Shown one piece after another: positions 5,821 to 11,831 of a stretch of DNA of 11,831 nt. Source of the stretch: Aquificaceae bacterium (GTDB lineage Bacteria; Aquificota; Aquificia; Aquificales; Aquificaceae); contig JALWEK010000019.1 of assembly GCA_027014185.1 (NCBI GenBank), forward strand, positions 1 to 11,831, read 5' to 3'. Position 1 is the stretch's first letter, and every line of letters starts with the position of its first letter. Below the pieces are notes generated by a model. The model searched no databases. It saw only the letters and a list, made by a program, of their open reading frames with translations, and was not told where the DNA came from. The translations under genes and the position numbers were made by a program.

Positions 5821-5843
5821 TTTTATCACCTTTCCTTAGGAGG
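5799..5843. repeat. 11-bp exact inverted repeat over the icd promoter spacer and ribosome binding site
   Basis: The arm CCTCCTAAGGA (5799-5809) is repeated as its exact reverse complement TCCTTAGGAGG (5833-5843), with 23 bases between them. The left arm lies between the -35 and -10 boxes. The right arm contains the Shine-Dalgarno AGGAGG of icd. Each arm is itself a 9-base near-palindrome, TCCTAAGGA or TCCTTAGGA. The arm centres are 34 bases apart, a little over three helical turns. It could be a pair of operator sites, or, in a transcript starting further upstream, a hairpin that hides the ribosome site. Confidence 0.6.
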
Positions 5844-5848
5844 AAAAG

Positions 5849-7126
5849 ATGCAGGTTTTAAAAGAAGACAACGTGTACCTATGGGACAAGGGGGTCCAGA
5901 AACCTCCGGAAGGTGAGTTCATAAAACTGAACCCCGACAAGAGTATCAGCGTCCCCGACAAGCCCATAATCCCGTTCATAGAGGGGGACGGGATAGGTCC
6001 GGAGATAACGCCGGCGATGATAAGGGTTGTGAACGCCGCCGTTGATAAGGCTTACGGTACTTCGAAGAAGATCGTTTGGGTGGAGCTCCTCGCCGGTGAC
6101 AAGGCGGAGGAGAAGACGGGAGAGAGGCTCCCTCAGGAAACCCTTGACTTCCTGAAAGAAGCCATAGTTAGCATAAAAGGTCCCCTGGGAACCCCCGTTG
6201 GGAAGGGTGTTCGCTCCATAAACTCTGCACTGAGACGCGCCTTCGACTTCTACTCGGCGGTTCGTCCCGTCTATTGGATGGGACAGCCCACACCCATACC
6301 CGACCCTCACAGAGTGGACGTGGTAGTCTTCAGGGAAAATACCGACGACGTTTATGCCGGAGTAGAGTTCTTCTCAGGCACGGATGAGGCAAAGAAGGTG
6401 AGGGATTTCCTGATAAAAGAGATGGGAGCCAAGGAGAGTGGCTTCCCCGAGGACGTTGGGATAACCGTAAAGCCCATGAGCGAGTTCAAGACCAAGAGGC
6501 ATGTGAGGAAGGCCCTCAGATACGCTCTCGAGACGGGAAGGAAGAACGTGGCCGTTATAGGTAAGGGAAACATAATGAAGGCCACGGAGGGAGCCTTTAT
6601 AAACTGGGCCTTCGAGGTAGCCCAGGAGCCCGAGTTTGCGGGTAAAGTCGTGACAGATCCGGAGGCGGAACCCGGTGAGGGGCAGGTTAAGCTCTCGAAG
6701 GTTATAACAGACCAGATGCTCATGCAACTCGTTTTAAGGCCTGAAGCCTGGGACGTGATAATAGCCCAGAACCTGAACGGGGATTATGTCTCGGACCTTG
6801 CGGCGGCCCTCATAGGTGGCCCGGGCTTCGTCCCGAGCGGGAACATAGGGGACGGGTACGCCCTCTTTGAAAGCACCCACGGGACCGCCTGGGACATAGC
6901 GGGAAAGGGTATAGCTAACCCGCTTTCCATAACTCTCTCGGGGGCTATGATGCTCGAGTACCTGGGCTGGAAGGAGGCTGCGGAAAGGATATACTCGGCG
7001 GTCAAGAAAACCTTCGAGGACAGGGTCGGTACGCCCGATGTAGCCGCAGGCTTCCAGAGGATAGGCGTAGATGCTAAGGCCGTCTCCACCCTGGAGTACG
7101 CCCAGGAGATAGTGGACAGGATGTAA
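5849..7126 (+). CDS. icd: Isocitrate dehydrogenase / oxalosuccinate reductase
   Basis: 425 residues of the beta-decarboxylating dehydrogenase family. Substrate-site residues are in place: 'VRSINSALRR' with Ser123, Asn125 and Arg129, then Arg139, Arg162 and Tyr169 ('FRENTDDVYAG'), Lys239 ('GKGNIMK'), and metal-binding Asp312/Asp316 ('NLNGDYVSD'). At the coenzyme site it has Asp349-Ile350 ('HGTAWDIAG') and Pro396/Ala400 ('TPDVAA') where E. coli NADP-Icd has Lys344-Tyr345 and Tyr391/Arg395. Asp-Ile is the pattern of NAD-dependent enzymes, so NAD(H) is the likely coenzyme. In Hydrogenobacter thermophilus, Icd reduces the oxalosuccinate made by CfiAB to isocitrate in the reverse TCA cycle. The cfiB and cfiA genes just downstream support that role here. 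AGGAGG lies 5 bases before the ATG. It is the first gene of the unit. Confidence 0.95.
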   Translation: MQVLKEDNVYLWDKGVQKPPEGEFIKLNPDKSISVPDKPIIPFIEGDGIGPEITPAMIRVVNAAVDKAYGTSKKIVWVELLAGDKAEEKTGERLPQETLDFLKEAIVSIKGPLGTPVGKGVRSINSALRRAFDFYSAVRPVYWMGQPTPIPDPHRVDVVVFRENTDDVYAGVEFFSGTDEAKKVRDFLIKEMGAKESGFPEDVGITVKPMSEFKTKRHVRKALRYALETGRKNVAVIGKGNIMKATEGAFINWAFEVAQEPEFAGKVVTDPEAEPGEGQVKLSKVITDQMLMQLVLRPEAWDVIIAQNLNGDYVSDLAAALIGGPGFVPSGNIGDGYALFESTHGTAWDIAGKGIANPLSITLSGAMMLEYLGWKEAAERIYSAVKKTFEDRVGTPDVAAGFQRIGVDAKAVSTLEYAQEIVDRM

Positions 7127-7148
7127 CCCAATGCAACATAAACCCTGA

Positions 7149-7156
7149 AAGGAGGT
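7149..7156 (+). promoter_or_regulatory. Strong ribosome binding site of the OsmC-family gene
   Basis: AAGGAGGT, 5 bases before ATG 7162. It fixes the start of the OsmC-family gene within the 35-base gap after icd. Confidence 0.6.
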
Positions 7157-7161
7157 CTCGA

Positions 7162-7578
7162 ATGAAGGTCAAGGTCAAGCAGAAGGAAGACTTTCACTTC
7201 GTAGGGATAGGCCCCGCGGGCAGGGAGGTGCCTATAGACGCGGCCGACTATGTGGGTGGAAAGGGCAGAGGCATAAGACCTCCTGAGCTCCTCTTCCACT
7301 CGATAGCGGGGTGCGTTGGAATCCACCTCTACGAGGCCCTTCACAAGGAGGGGAAGCACGTGGAGGACATAGAGATAGAGACGGACGCGGACAGAAAGAC
7401 GGAAGGATATCCCAAGGTGTTTCTCAAGATATACCTGAACGTCAAGGTAAAGGGAAACGTGAGCGAGGAGGATGTTAAAAAAGCTCTCGACAAGACCATC
7501 TACGATCCTGGGACCTGCTCGATAGCTTACATGATCAACAAGGTAGCGCCTATCGAGTATAGGGTGGAGATAGTTTAA
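7162..7578 (+). CDS. OsmC/Ohr-family protein
   Basis: 138 residues, the normal length for the family. OsmC/Ohr proteins are small homodimers that use two cysteines to reduce organic hydroperoxides. Cys51 in 'RPPELLFHSIAGCVGIHLYEALHKEG' (39-64) sits at the start of the long central helix, as the reactive cysteine does in the family, and Cys119 in 'TCSIAYMINKVAPIEYRVEIV' (118-138) is the resolving cysteine in the C-terminal part. The first ~40 residues form the beta-sheet region. Both cysteines are present, so peroxidase activity is possible, but several OsmC branches have other or unknown roles. It lies between icd and cfiB with gaps of 35 and 12 bases, so it is co-transcribed with the carbon-fixation genes. 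Confidence 0.85.
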   Translation: MKVKVKQKEDFHFVGIGPAGREVPIDAADYVGGKGRGIRPPELLFHSIAGCVGIHLYEALHKEGKHVEDIEIETDADRKTEGYPKVFLKIYLNVKVKGNVSEEDVKKALDKTIYDPGTCSIAYMINKVAPIEYRVEIV

Positions 7579-7590
7579 CGGAGGAGAGCG

Positions 7591-9009
7591 ATGTTCAAGA
7601 AACTCCTTGTTGCCAACAGAGGTGAGATAGCCTGTAGGATAATCAGGGCCGCCAAGGAGCTGGGCATACAGACGGTCGCCATCTACAACGAGATAGAGTC
7701 AACCGCCCGTCACGTGAAGATGGCGGACGAGGCTTACATGATAGGGGTCGATCCCCTCGATACCTACCTCAACAAGCAGAGGATCATAGACCTCGCCCTC
7801 GAGGTAGGAGCGGACGCGATACATCCGGGATACGGCTTCCTCGCGGAGAACGCGGAGTTCGCCAAGATGTGCGAGGAGGCTGGGATAACCTTCGTGGGTC
7901 CCTCCTGGCAGGTTATAGAGCTTATGGGGGACAAGGCCCGCTCGAAAGAGGTCATGAAGAAGGCGGGAGTGCCCGTAGTCCCCGGCTCGGACGGGGTTTT
8001 GAAGGACGTGGAGGAGGCCAAGGCGATAGCCAAGGAGATAGGATATCCCGTCCTTCTGAAGGCGACCGCCGGAGGCGGTGGTAGGGGGATTAGGATATGT
8101 AGGAACGAAGAGGAACTGGTTAAAAACTACGAGAGCGCCTACAACGAGGCTCAGAAGGCCTTCGGGTGCGGAGATCTTCTGCTTGAGAAGTTCATAGAAA
8201 ATCCCAAGCACATAGAGTTCCAGGTCCTCGGGGACAAATACGGAAACGTCATACACCTTGGTGAGAGGGACTGCTCGATACAGAGGAGGAACCAGAAGCT
8301 CGTGGAGATAGCCCCCTCGCTCCTCCTAACCCCTGAGAAGAGGGAATACTACGGAAACATAGTGGCAAAGGCTGCAAAGGAGATAGGCTACTACAACGCG
8401 GGAACGATGGAATTCATAGCGGACGAAGAGGGGAACCTCTACTTCATAGAGATGAACACCCGTATCCAGGTGGAGCATCCTGTAACCGAGATGGTGACGG
8501 GGATAGACATTGTCAAGTGGCAGCTAAGGATCGCCGCGGGAGAAAAACTCAAATACAAGCAAGAGGACATAGAGTTCAAAGGGTATTCCATAGAGTGCAG
8601 GATAAATGCGGAAGATCCAAAGAACAACTTCGCCCCTTCGGTGGGTATGATAGAGCGCTACTATGTTCCCGGAGGTTTCGGTATAAGGGTGGAGCACGCA
8701 GCTGCAAGGGGATTCGAGGTTACCCCTTACTACGACTCTATGATAGCAAAGCTCATCGTCTGGGCCCCCGAGTGGGAGATAGCGGTGGACAGGATGAAGG
8801 CCGCCCTCGAGACCTACGAGATAACGGGGGTAAAGACCACGATACCGCTCCTCGTGGAGATCATGAAGGAGCCCGACTTCAGGGCCGGCAAGTTTACCAC
8901 CAAGTACCTGGATGAGCATCCTCAGGTCTTCGATTACAAGGAACACAGGGATAAGGAGGACTTTGTAGCCTTCCTTTCCGCTGTGATAGCCTCTTACCAT
9001 GGCCTGTAA
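7591..9009 (+). CDS. cfiB: 2-oxoglutarate carboxylase small subunit (biotin carboxylase)
   Basis: 472 residues, the same length as I recall for H. thermophilus CfiB, including the ending 'AVIASYHGL'. It is an ATP-grasp biotin carboxylase that loads bicarbonate onto the biotin of CfiA at the cost of ATP. Visible are the N-terminal domain 'KKLLVANRGEIACRIIRAAKELG' region, Lys115, Lys157 with the flexible loop 'AGGGGRGIRI' (160-169), 'GERDCSIQRRNQKLVEIAPS' (224-243) with Lys236, Glu274 in 'GTMEF', and 'FIEMNTRIQVEHPVTE' (285-300) with metal-binding Glu287, Asn289, catalytic Arg291 and Glu295. The C-terminal domain follows, with no biotinyl domain of its own. Such subunits are close to those of pyruvate carboxylase and acetyl-CoA carboxylase; the icd and cfiA neighbours and the length favour 2-oxoglutarate. 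GGAGGAG precedes the ATG. Confidence 0.93.
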   Translation: MFKKLLVANRGEIACRIIRAAKELGIQTVAIYNEIESTARHVKMADEAYMIGVDPLDTYLNKQRIIDLALEVGADAIHPGYGFLAENAEFAKMCEEAGITFVGPSWQVIELMGDKARSKEVMKKAGVPVVPGSDGVLKDVEEAKAIAKEIGYPVLLKATAGGGGRGIRICRNEEELVKNYESAYNEAQKAFGCGDLLLEKFIENPKHIEFQVLGDKYGNVIHLGERDCSIQRRNQKLVEIAPSLLLTPEKREYYGNIVAKAAKEIGYYNAGTMEFIADEEGNLYFIEMNTRIQVEHPVTEMVTGIDIVKWQLRIAAGEKLKYKQEDIEFKGYSIECRINAEDPKNNFAPSVGMIERYYVPGGFGIRVEHAAARGFEVTPYYDSMIAKLIVWAPEWEIAVDRMKAALETYEITGVKTTIPLLVEIMKEPDFRAGKFTTKYLDEHPQVFDYKEHRDKEDFVAFLSAVIASYHGL

Positions 9010-9017
9010 AACTTTTT

Positions 9018-9027
9018 AGGAGGTGAT
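9018..9027 (+). promoter_or_regulatory. Very strong ribosome binding site of cfiA
   Basis: AGGAGGTGAT at 9018-9027 is complementary to ten bases of the usual 16S rRNA 3' end, with the GGAGG core 8 bases before ATG 9032. It suggests high translation of the large carboxylase subunit. Confidence 0.7.
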
Positions 9028-9031
9028 ATAG

Positions 9032-10987
9032 ATGATCGAGGTTGTCGAGGAGATCAGGGAGAAGATGAAGGAGTTCGAGAAGAAGGGAGTTAAAAAGAAG
9101 ATACATATATCCGACCTCACTCCCAGGGACGGACAGCAGTGTAAGCTCGCCACCCGTGTTAGGACCGACGACCTCCTGCCCCTATGTGAGAAGCTGGACA
9201 AGTGCGGCTTCTACGCGGTCGAGGTCTGGGGAGGAGCCACATACGATGTGTGCCTCAGGTATCTGAAAGAAGACCCCTGGGAGAGGCTCAGGCGCATCAA
9301 GGAGGTCATGCCCAACACCAAGCTCCAGATGCTCTTCAGGGGCCAGAACATAGTAGGATACAGACCCCGTTCTGACAAGACCGTCAAGAAGTTTGTAGAA
9401 AAAGCGATAGAGAACGGTATAACCGTCTTCAGGGTCTTTGACTCTCTCAACGACAACAGGAACATAGAGGTGGCGGTCAAAGCGATAAAGGAGTTCGGGG
9501 GTGAGGTCCATGCGGAGATAAGCTACACGAGATCCCCAGTTCACACCTACGAGAGGTGGATGGAGTACGCGAGAGAGCTCGCCGAGATGGAACCGGACTG
9601 GATCTCCTTCAAGGACGCTACCGGGATAATGCCCCCCTTTGAGTGCTATCAGATAATCAAGGGCATAAAAGAGGCTACGGATGGAAAGATCCCCGTTCTC
9701 CTGCACAACCACGACATGAGCGGTATGGCTACCATAAACCACATGATGGCGGTCCTCGCGGGCGTGGATATGCTCGACACGGTTCTATCACCCCTCGCCT
9801 TCGGCTCTTCGCACCCCGCGACCGAAACTATAGTTGCCGCCCTTCAGGATACACCCTTCGACACGGGTCTCGACCTTGCTAAGATAGCGGAGGCCGCCGA
9901 GGAGGCGAAGAAGATAAAGAAGAAGTACAGGAAGTACGAGACCGAGTACGCCGGTGTGAACGCTCAGGTTCTCATCCACAAGATACCGGGCGGGATGATC
10001 TCGAATATGGTCGCCCAGCTGATGGAGGCCAACGCCCTCGACAAGATGGAGGAGGCCCTCGCGGAGGTTCCAAACGTAGAAAAGGATCTCGGATATCCTC
10101 CCCTTCTCACACCCTCCTCCCAGATAGTTGGAGTTCAGGCAGTTCTCAACGTCATAACGGGAGAGAGGTACAAGACGATAACCAAGGAAGTCAGGGACTA
10201 CGTGGAGGGCAAGTACGGAAAGCCACCGGGACCTCTCTCGAAGGAGCTTGTGGAGAAGATACTCGGCCCTGGAAAGGAGCCGGATTTCTCGATCAGGCCC
10301 GGGGATCTTGCGGACCAGCAGGAGTGGGAGAAGGCCAAGTCTGAGCTCGAGAAGCTTCTCGGAAGGGAACCGACCGACGAGGAGATACTCCTCTACATCC
10401 TCTTCCCCATGCAGGCTAAGGAGTTTCTGACACTCAGGGAGAAGGGAGAGCTTCACCCCGAGCCTGTGGAGGAGCTTCCAGAGATAGCGGAGACCGAAGC
10501 CGGAAAGGTCGTCGGTGCCGCTCCAGTGGAGTTCGAGATCATCTACCACGGGGACAAGTTCAAGGTGAAGGTGGAGGGTGTCTCCCTCGAGGACCAGCCC
10601 GGAAAGCCAAGGAAGTACTACGTGAGGGTGGACGGAAGGCTTGAGGAGATACAGCTCTTCCCCCAGAAGGAAGCCATACCCGCCCAGGGTGGAGCGGCTA
10701 CAACCACAACAGCCGCTGCCGAGGGCGGAATACCCAAAGCTACAGAACCTGGAGACGTCACGCCGCCCATGCCCGGAAAGGTAGCCAAGATACTCGTCGA
10801 GGAAGGCCAGCCAGTCGAGCAGGGGCAGACGGTCGCGATAGTTGAGGCGATGAAGATGGAGAACGAGATCCACGCTCCCATAGATGGGATAGTCAAGCAG
10901 ATCTTCGCAAAGGTAGGAGACCAGGTGAACCCAGACGAGGCCATTCTGAGGATAGTTCCTCACAAGGAGGACAACAGCTACCAGTAA
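9032..10987 (+). CDS. cfiA: 2-oxoglutarate carboxylase large subunit (carboxyltransferase plus biotin carrier)
   Basis: 651 residues, close to the 652 I recall for H. thermophilus CfiA. With CfiB it converts 2-oxoglutarate, bicarbonate and ATP to oxalosuccinate. Domains in order: an HMGL-like carboxyltransferase TIM barrel (about 25-300), a PYC/OadA-type domain (about 310-500), a flexible Ala/Thr/Gly linker (about 550-570) and a biotinyl domain (about 572-643). The metal site is intact: Asp33 in 'LTPRDGQQ', Lys194 in 'SFKDATG' (the carbamylated lysine), and His225 and His227 in 'LLHNHD', each ten residues further on than in the transcarboxylase 5S subunit. The biotin-bearing lysine is Lys608 in 'VEAMKMENE'. 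Pyruvate carboxylase B and oxaloacetate decarboxylase alpha have the same layout; icd in the same unit favours 2-oxoglutarate as substrate. It starts 22 bases after cfiB. Confidence 0.93.
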   Translation: MIEVVEEIREKMKEFEKKGVKKKIHISDLTPRDGQQCKLATRVRTDDLLPLCEKLDKCGFYAVEVWGGATYDVCLRYLKEDPWERLRRIKEVMPNTKLQMLFRGQNIVGYRPRSDKTVKKFVEKAIENGITVFRVFDSLNDNRNIEVAVKAIKEFGGEVHAEISYTRSPVHTYERWMEYARELAEMEPDWISFKDATGIMPPFECYQIIKGIKEATDGKIPVLLHNHDMSGMATINHMMAVLAGVDMLDTVLSPLAFGSSHPATETIVAALQDTPFDTGLDLAKIAEAAEEAKKIKKKYRKYETEYAGVNAQVLIHKIPGGMISNMVAQLMEANALDKMEEALAEVPNVEKDLGYPPLLTPSSQIVGVQAVLNVITGERYKTITKEVRDYVEGKYGKPPGPLSKELVEKILGPGKEPDFSIRPGDLADQQEWEKAKSELEKLLGREPTDEEILLYILFPMQAKEFLTLREKGELHPEPVEELPEIAETEAGKVVGAAPVEFEIIYHGDKFKVKVEGVSLEDQPGKPRKYYVRVDGRLEEIQLFPQKEAIPAQGGAATTTTAAAEGGIPKATEPGDVTPPMPGKVAKILVEEGQPVEQGQTVAIVEAMKMENEIHAPIDGIVKQIFAKVGDQVNPDEAILRIVPHKEDNSYQ

Positions 10988-10996
10988 AATAACCCC

Positions 10997-11392
10997 GTGG
11001 AGGAGTATCTGATTAAAAGCCCCGAGGAGATGGAAGCCCTCGGGGCTTCATTGGCAAAGAAGTTAAGAGGTAATGAGGTAATCTGTCTCAGAGGAGAGCT
11101 CGGGGCCGGTAAAACAACCTTTGTCAAGGGGCTCGCAAAGGGACTGGGCATAAAGGAGGGTTACCAGGTAAGGAGCCCTACCTTCACCATAGTGAACGAG
11201 TACCCGACGGACAAAGGGAGACTGATACACGTTGATCTGTACAGAGTCAGGGACTTCGACTTTTCCGAGTTCATAGGAGAGGGAGTGGTAGCAGTGGAGT
11301 GGAGAGAGGAAGGTAAGGAATGCGATATCATCGTGGACATAGATATAGCAGGAGATAGGGAGAGGAAGGTAAGGATATTCAGGAAGTCCTGA
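10997..11392 (+). CDS. tsaE: tRNA threonylcarbamoyladenosine biosynthesis ATPase
   Basis: 131 residues from GTG 10997. TsaE (YjeE) is the small ATPase that works with TsaB and TsaD to place the t6A modification on A37 of tRNAs reading ANN codons. Seen: Walker A 'GELGAGKTT' (33-41), the switch-like 'VRSPTFTIVNEY' (58-69), 'HVDLYRV' (78-84) and 'VEWREE' (100-105), all in the expected order and spacing for the family. The length is slightly under the usual 140-160. The start lies 9 bases after the cfiA stop and has no clear Shine-Dalgarno sequence, so it probably depends on translation of cfiA. An internal ATG at 11030 would remove the first beta-strand. The 3' end overlaps the convergent dnaJ-type gene by 14 bases. 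Its place in a carbon-fixation unit looks like housekeeping hitch-hiking. Confidence 0.92.
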   Translation: MEEYLIKSPEEMEALGASLAKKLRGNEVICLRGELGAGKTTFVKGLAKGLGIKEGYQVRSPTFTIVNEYPTDKGRLIHVDLYRVRDFDFSEFIGEGVVAVEWREEGKECDIIVDIDIAGDRERKVRIFRKS

Positions 11393-11831
11393 GCCACCCT
11401 TTTACCTTCGTCACCAAGCCTTCATCCCTATCTATGCCCTCCTCTCCTATCTCTTTAGCCAGCTTCTCGATGAGCTTCCTCTGCTTTCCGCTCACGTTCT
11501 TGGGAACCTCTATCCTGAAGGTTATTATCAGGTTCCCCCGCCTGCCGTCCGGATACGGGAAACCCTTTTCAGGAACTGTCTTTGTGGAGCCACACTCGGT
11601 TCCGGGCTGGACGAATATCTCGAGCTCCTCACCCTCCAGTGTGGGAACCCTTGTAACCCCTCCCAGAACCGCGAGGGGATAGCTTATAAGCTTCTCCATA
11701 AAAAGGTCGCTACCTACCTTTTTGAACACAGGATGCTCTTTGAGGAACACCCTCAGGTAGAGGTCTCCTGGTTTTCCCCCGTACATGCCGAAGTGTCCTT
11801 TCTCAGGAACCTTCAGGACGTCCCCTTCGTC
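11379..11831 (-). CDS. dnaJ: DnaJ-type co-chaperone, C-terminal part (N-terminus outside window)
   Basis: The frame is open to the right edge, giving the last 150 residues. Reading from the edge, 'EKGHFGMYGGKPGDLYLRVFLKEHPVFKKVGSDLF' is the end of the first C-terminal substrate-binding domain of Hsp40 proteins, followed by 'LAVLGGVTRVPTLEGEELEIFVQPGTECGS' and 'RRGNLIITFRIEVPKNVSGKQRKLIEKLA' of the second domain. The J domain, Gly/Phe region and any zinc-finger region lie beyond the edge, so DnaJ proper and a CbpA-like DnaJ cannot be separated with certainty. DnaJ proteins deliver unfolded proteins to DnaK and stimulate its ATPase. The protein ends soon after the second domain ('VTKVKGWLRTS'). 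Confidence 0.88.
   Translation of the reverse strand, partial: DEGDVLKVPEKGHFGMYGGKPGDLYLRVFLKEHPVFKKVGSDLFMEKLISYPLAVLGGVTRVPTLEGEELEIFVQPGTECGSTKTVPEKGFPYPDGRRGNLIITFRIEVPKNVSGKQRKLIEKLAKEIGEEGIDRDEGLVTKVKGWLRTS

Noticed and set aside
6784..7359. Minus-strand open frame across the icd/osmC junction
   Set aside because: It overlaps two well-supported genes and its translation shows no recognisable domain.
10678..10745. Low-complexity Ala/Thr/Gly segment in cfiA as a repeat insertion
   Set aside because: It is the normal flexible linker before the biotinyl domain.
9788..10963. Long open frame on the minus strand opposite cfiA (391 codons)
   Set aside because: It is a Leu-rich antisense shadow of a clear, conserved gene on the other strand, with no family features of its own.
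7591..10987. Annotation of the biotin enzyme as pyruvate carboxylase A/B or oxaloacetate decarboxylase
   Set aside because: The domain layout would allow it, but lengths, recalled sequence similarity to H. thermophilus CfiA/CfiB and linkage to icd favour 2-oxoglutarate carboxylase.

Overview
The window looks like a piece of chromosome from a thermophilic, autotrophic bacterium of the Aquificales (Hydrogenobacter / Hydrogenivirga / Aquifex relatives). The strongest evidence is an isocitrate dehydrogenase gene followed by the two subunits of a 2-oxoglutarate carboxylase (cfiB, cfiA). Their lengths (472 and 651 residues) and sequences match my recollection of the Hydrogenobacter thermophilus enzyme of the reductive TCA cycle. 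Supporting signs are Lys/Glu-rich proteins, heavy use of ATA (Ile) and AGG/AGA (Arg) codons, and very tight packing: genes overlap by 4 to about 86 bases and no gene-free stretch exceeds about 100 bases. No rRNA, tRNA, CRISPR or mobile element was seen.

Layout, left to right. (1) 2-367 (+): the last 121 residues of a TonB-dependent outer-membrane receptor, followed by a hairpin terminator. (2) 418-2385 (+): a small lipoprotein, a pteridine-reductase-like SDR oxidoreductase overlapping its 3' end, and a QueC/ExsB-family PP-loop protein joined to the SDR by an ATGA overlap. (3) 2366-4271 (-): purA, then a four-helix membrane protein and a YdcH-like small coiled-coil protein, each overlapping the next. 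(4) 4316-5739: two IclR-family regulators facing each other. The first is divergent from purA and the second is divergent from icd. (5) 5849-11392 (+): icd, an OsmC-family protein, cfiB, cfiA and tsaE, all close together behind one very good sigma70-type promoter. (6) 11379-11831 (-): the C-terminal part of a DnaJ-type chaperone that runs off the right edge.

How the genes work together. CfiAB uses ATP and bicarbonate to carboxylate 2-oxoglutarate to oxalosuccinate, and Icd then reduces oxalosuccinate to isocitrate. The window therefore carries the dedicated two-step version of this reaction of the reverse TCA cycle as one apparent transcription unit. The Icd coenzyme pocket carries Asp-Ile where NADP enzymes have Lys-Tyr, which points to NAD(H). 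The icd control region holds two unusual symmetric elements: an exact 11-bp inverted repeat whose arms sit in the promoter spacer and over the Shine-Dalgarno sequence, and an imperfect palindrome just upstream of the -35 box that resembles IclR/KdgR-type boxes. Together with the divergent iclR gene, this suggests that the carbon-fixation operon is regulated locally. The other point of interest is the SDR / QueC-like pair, in which both proteins depart from the usual catalytic motifs of their families.
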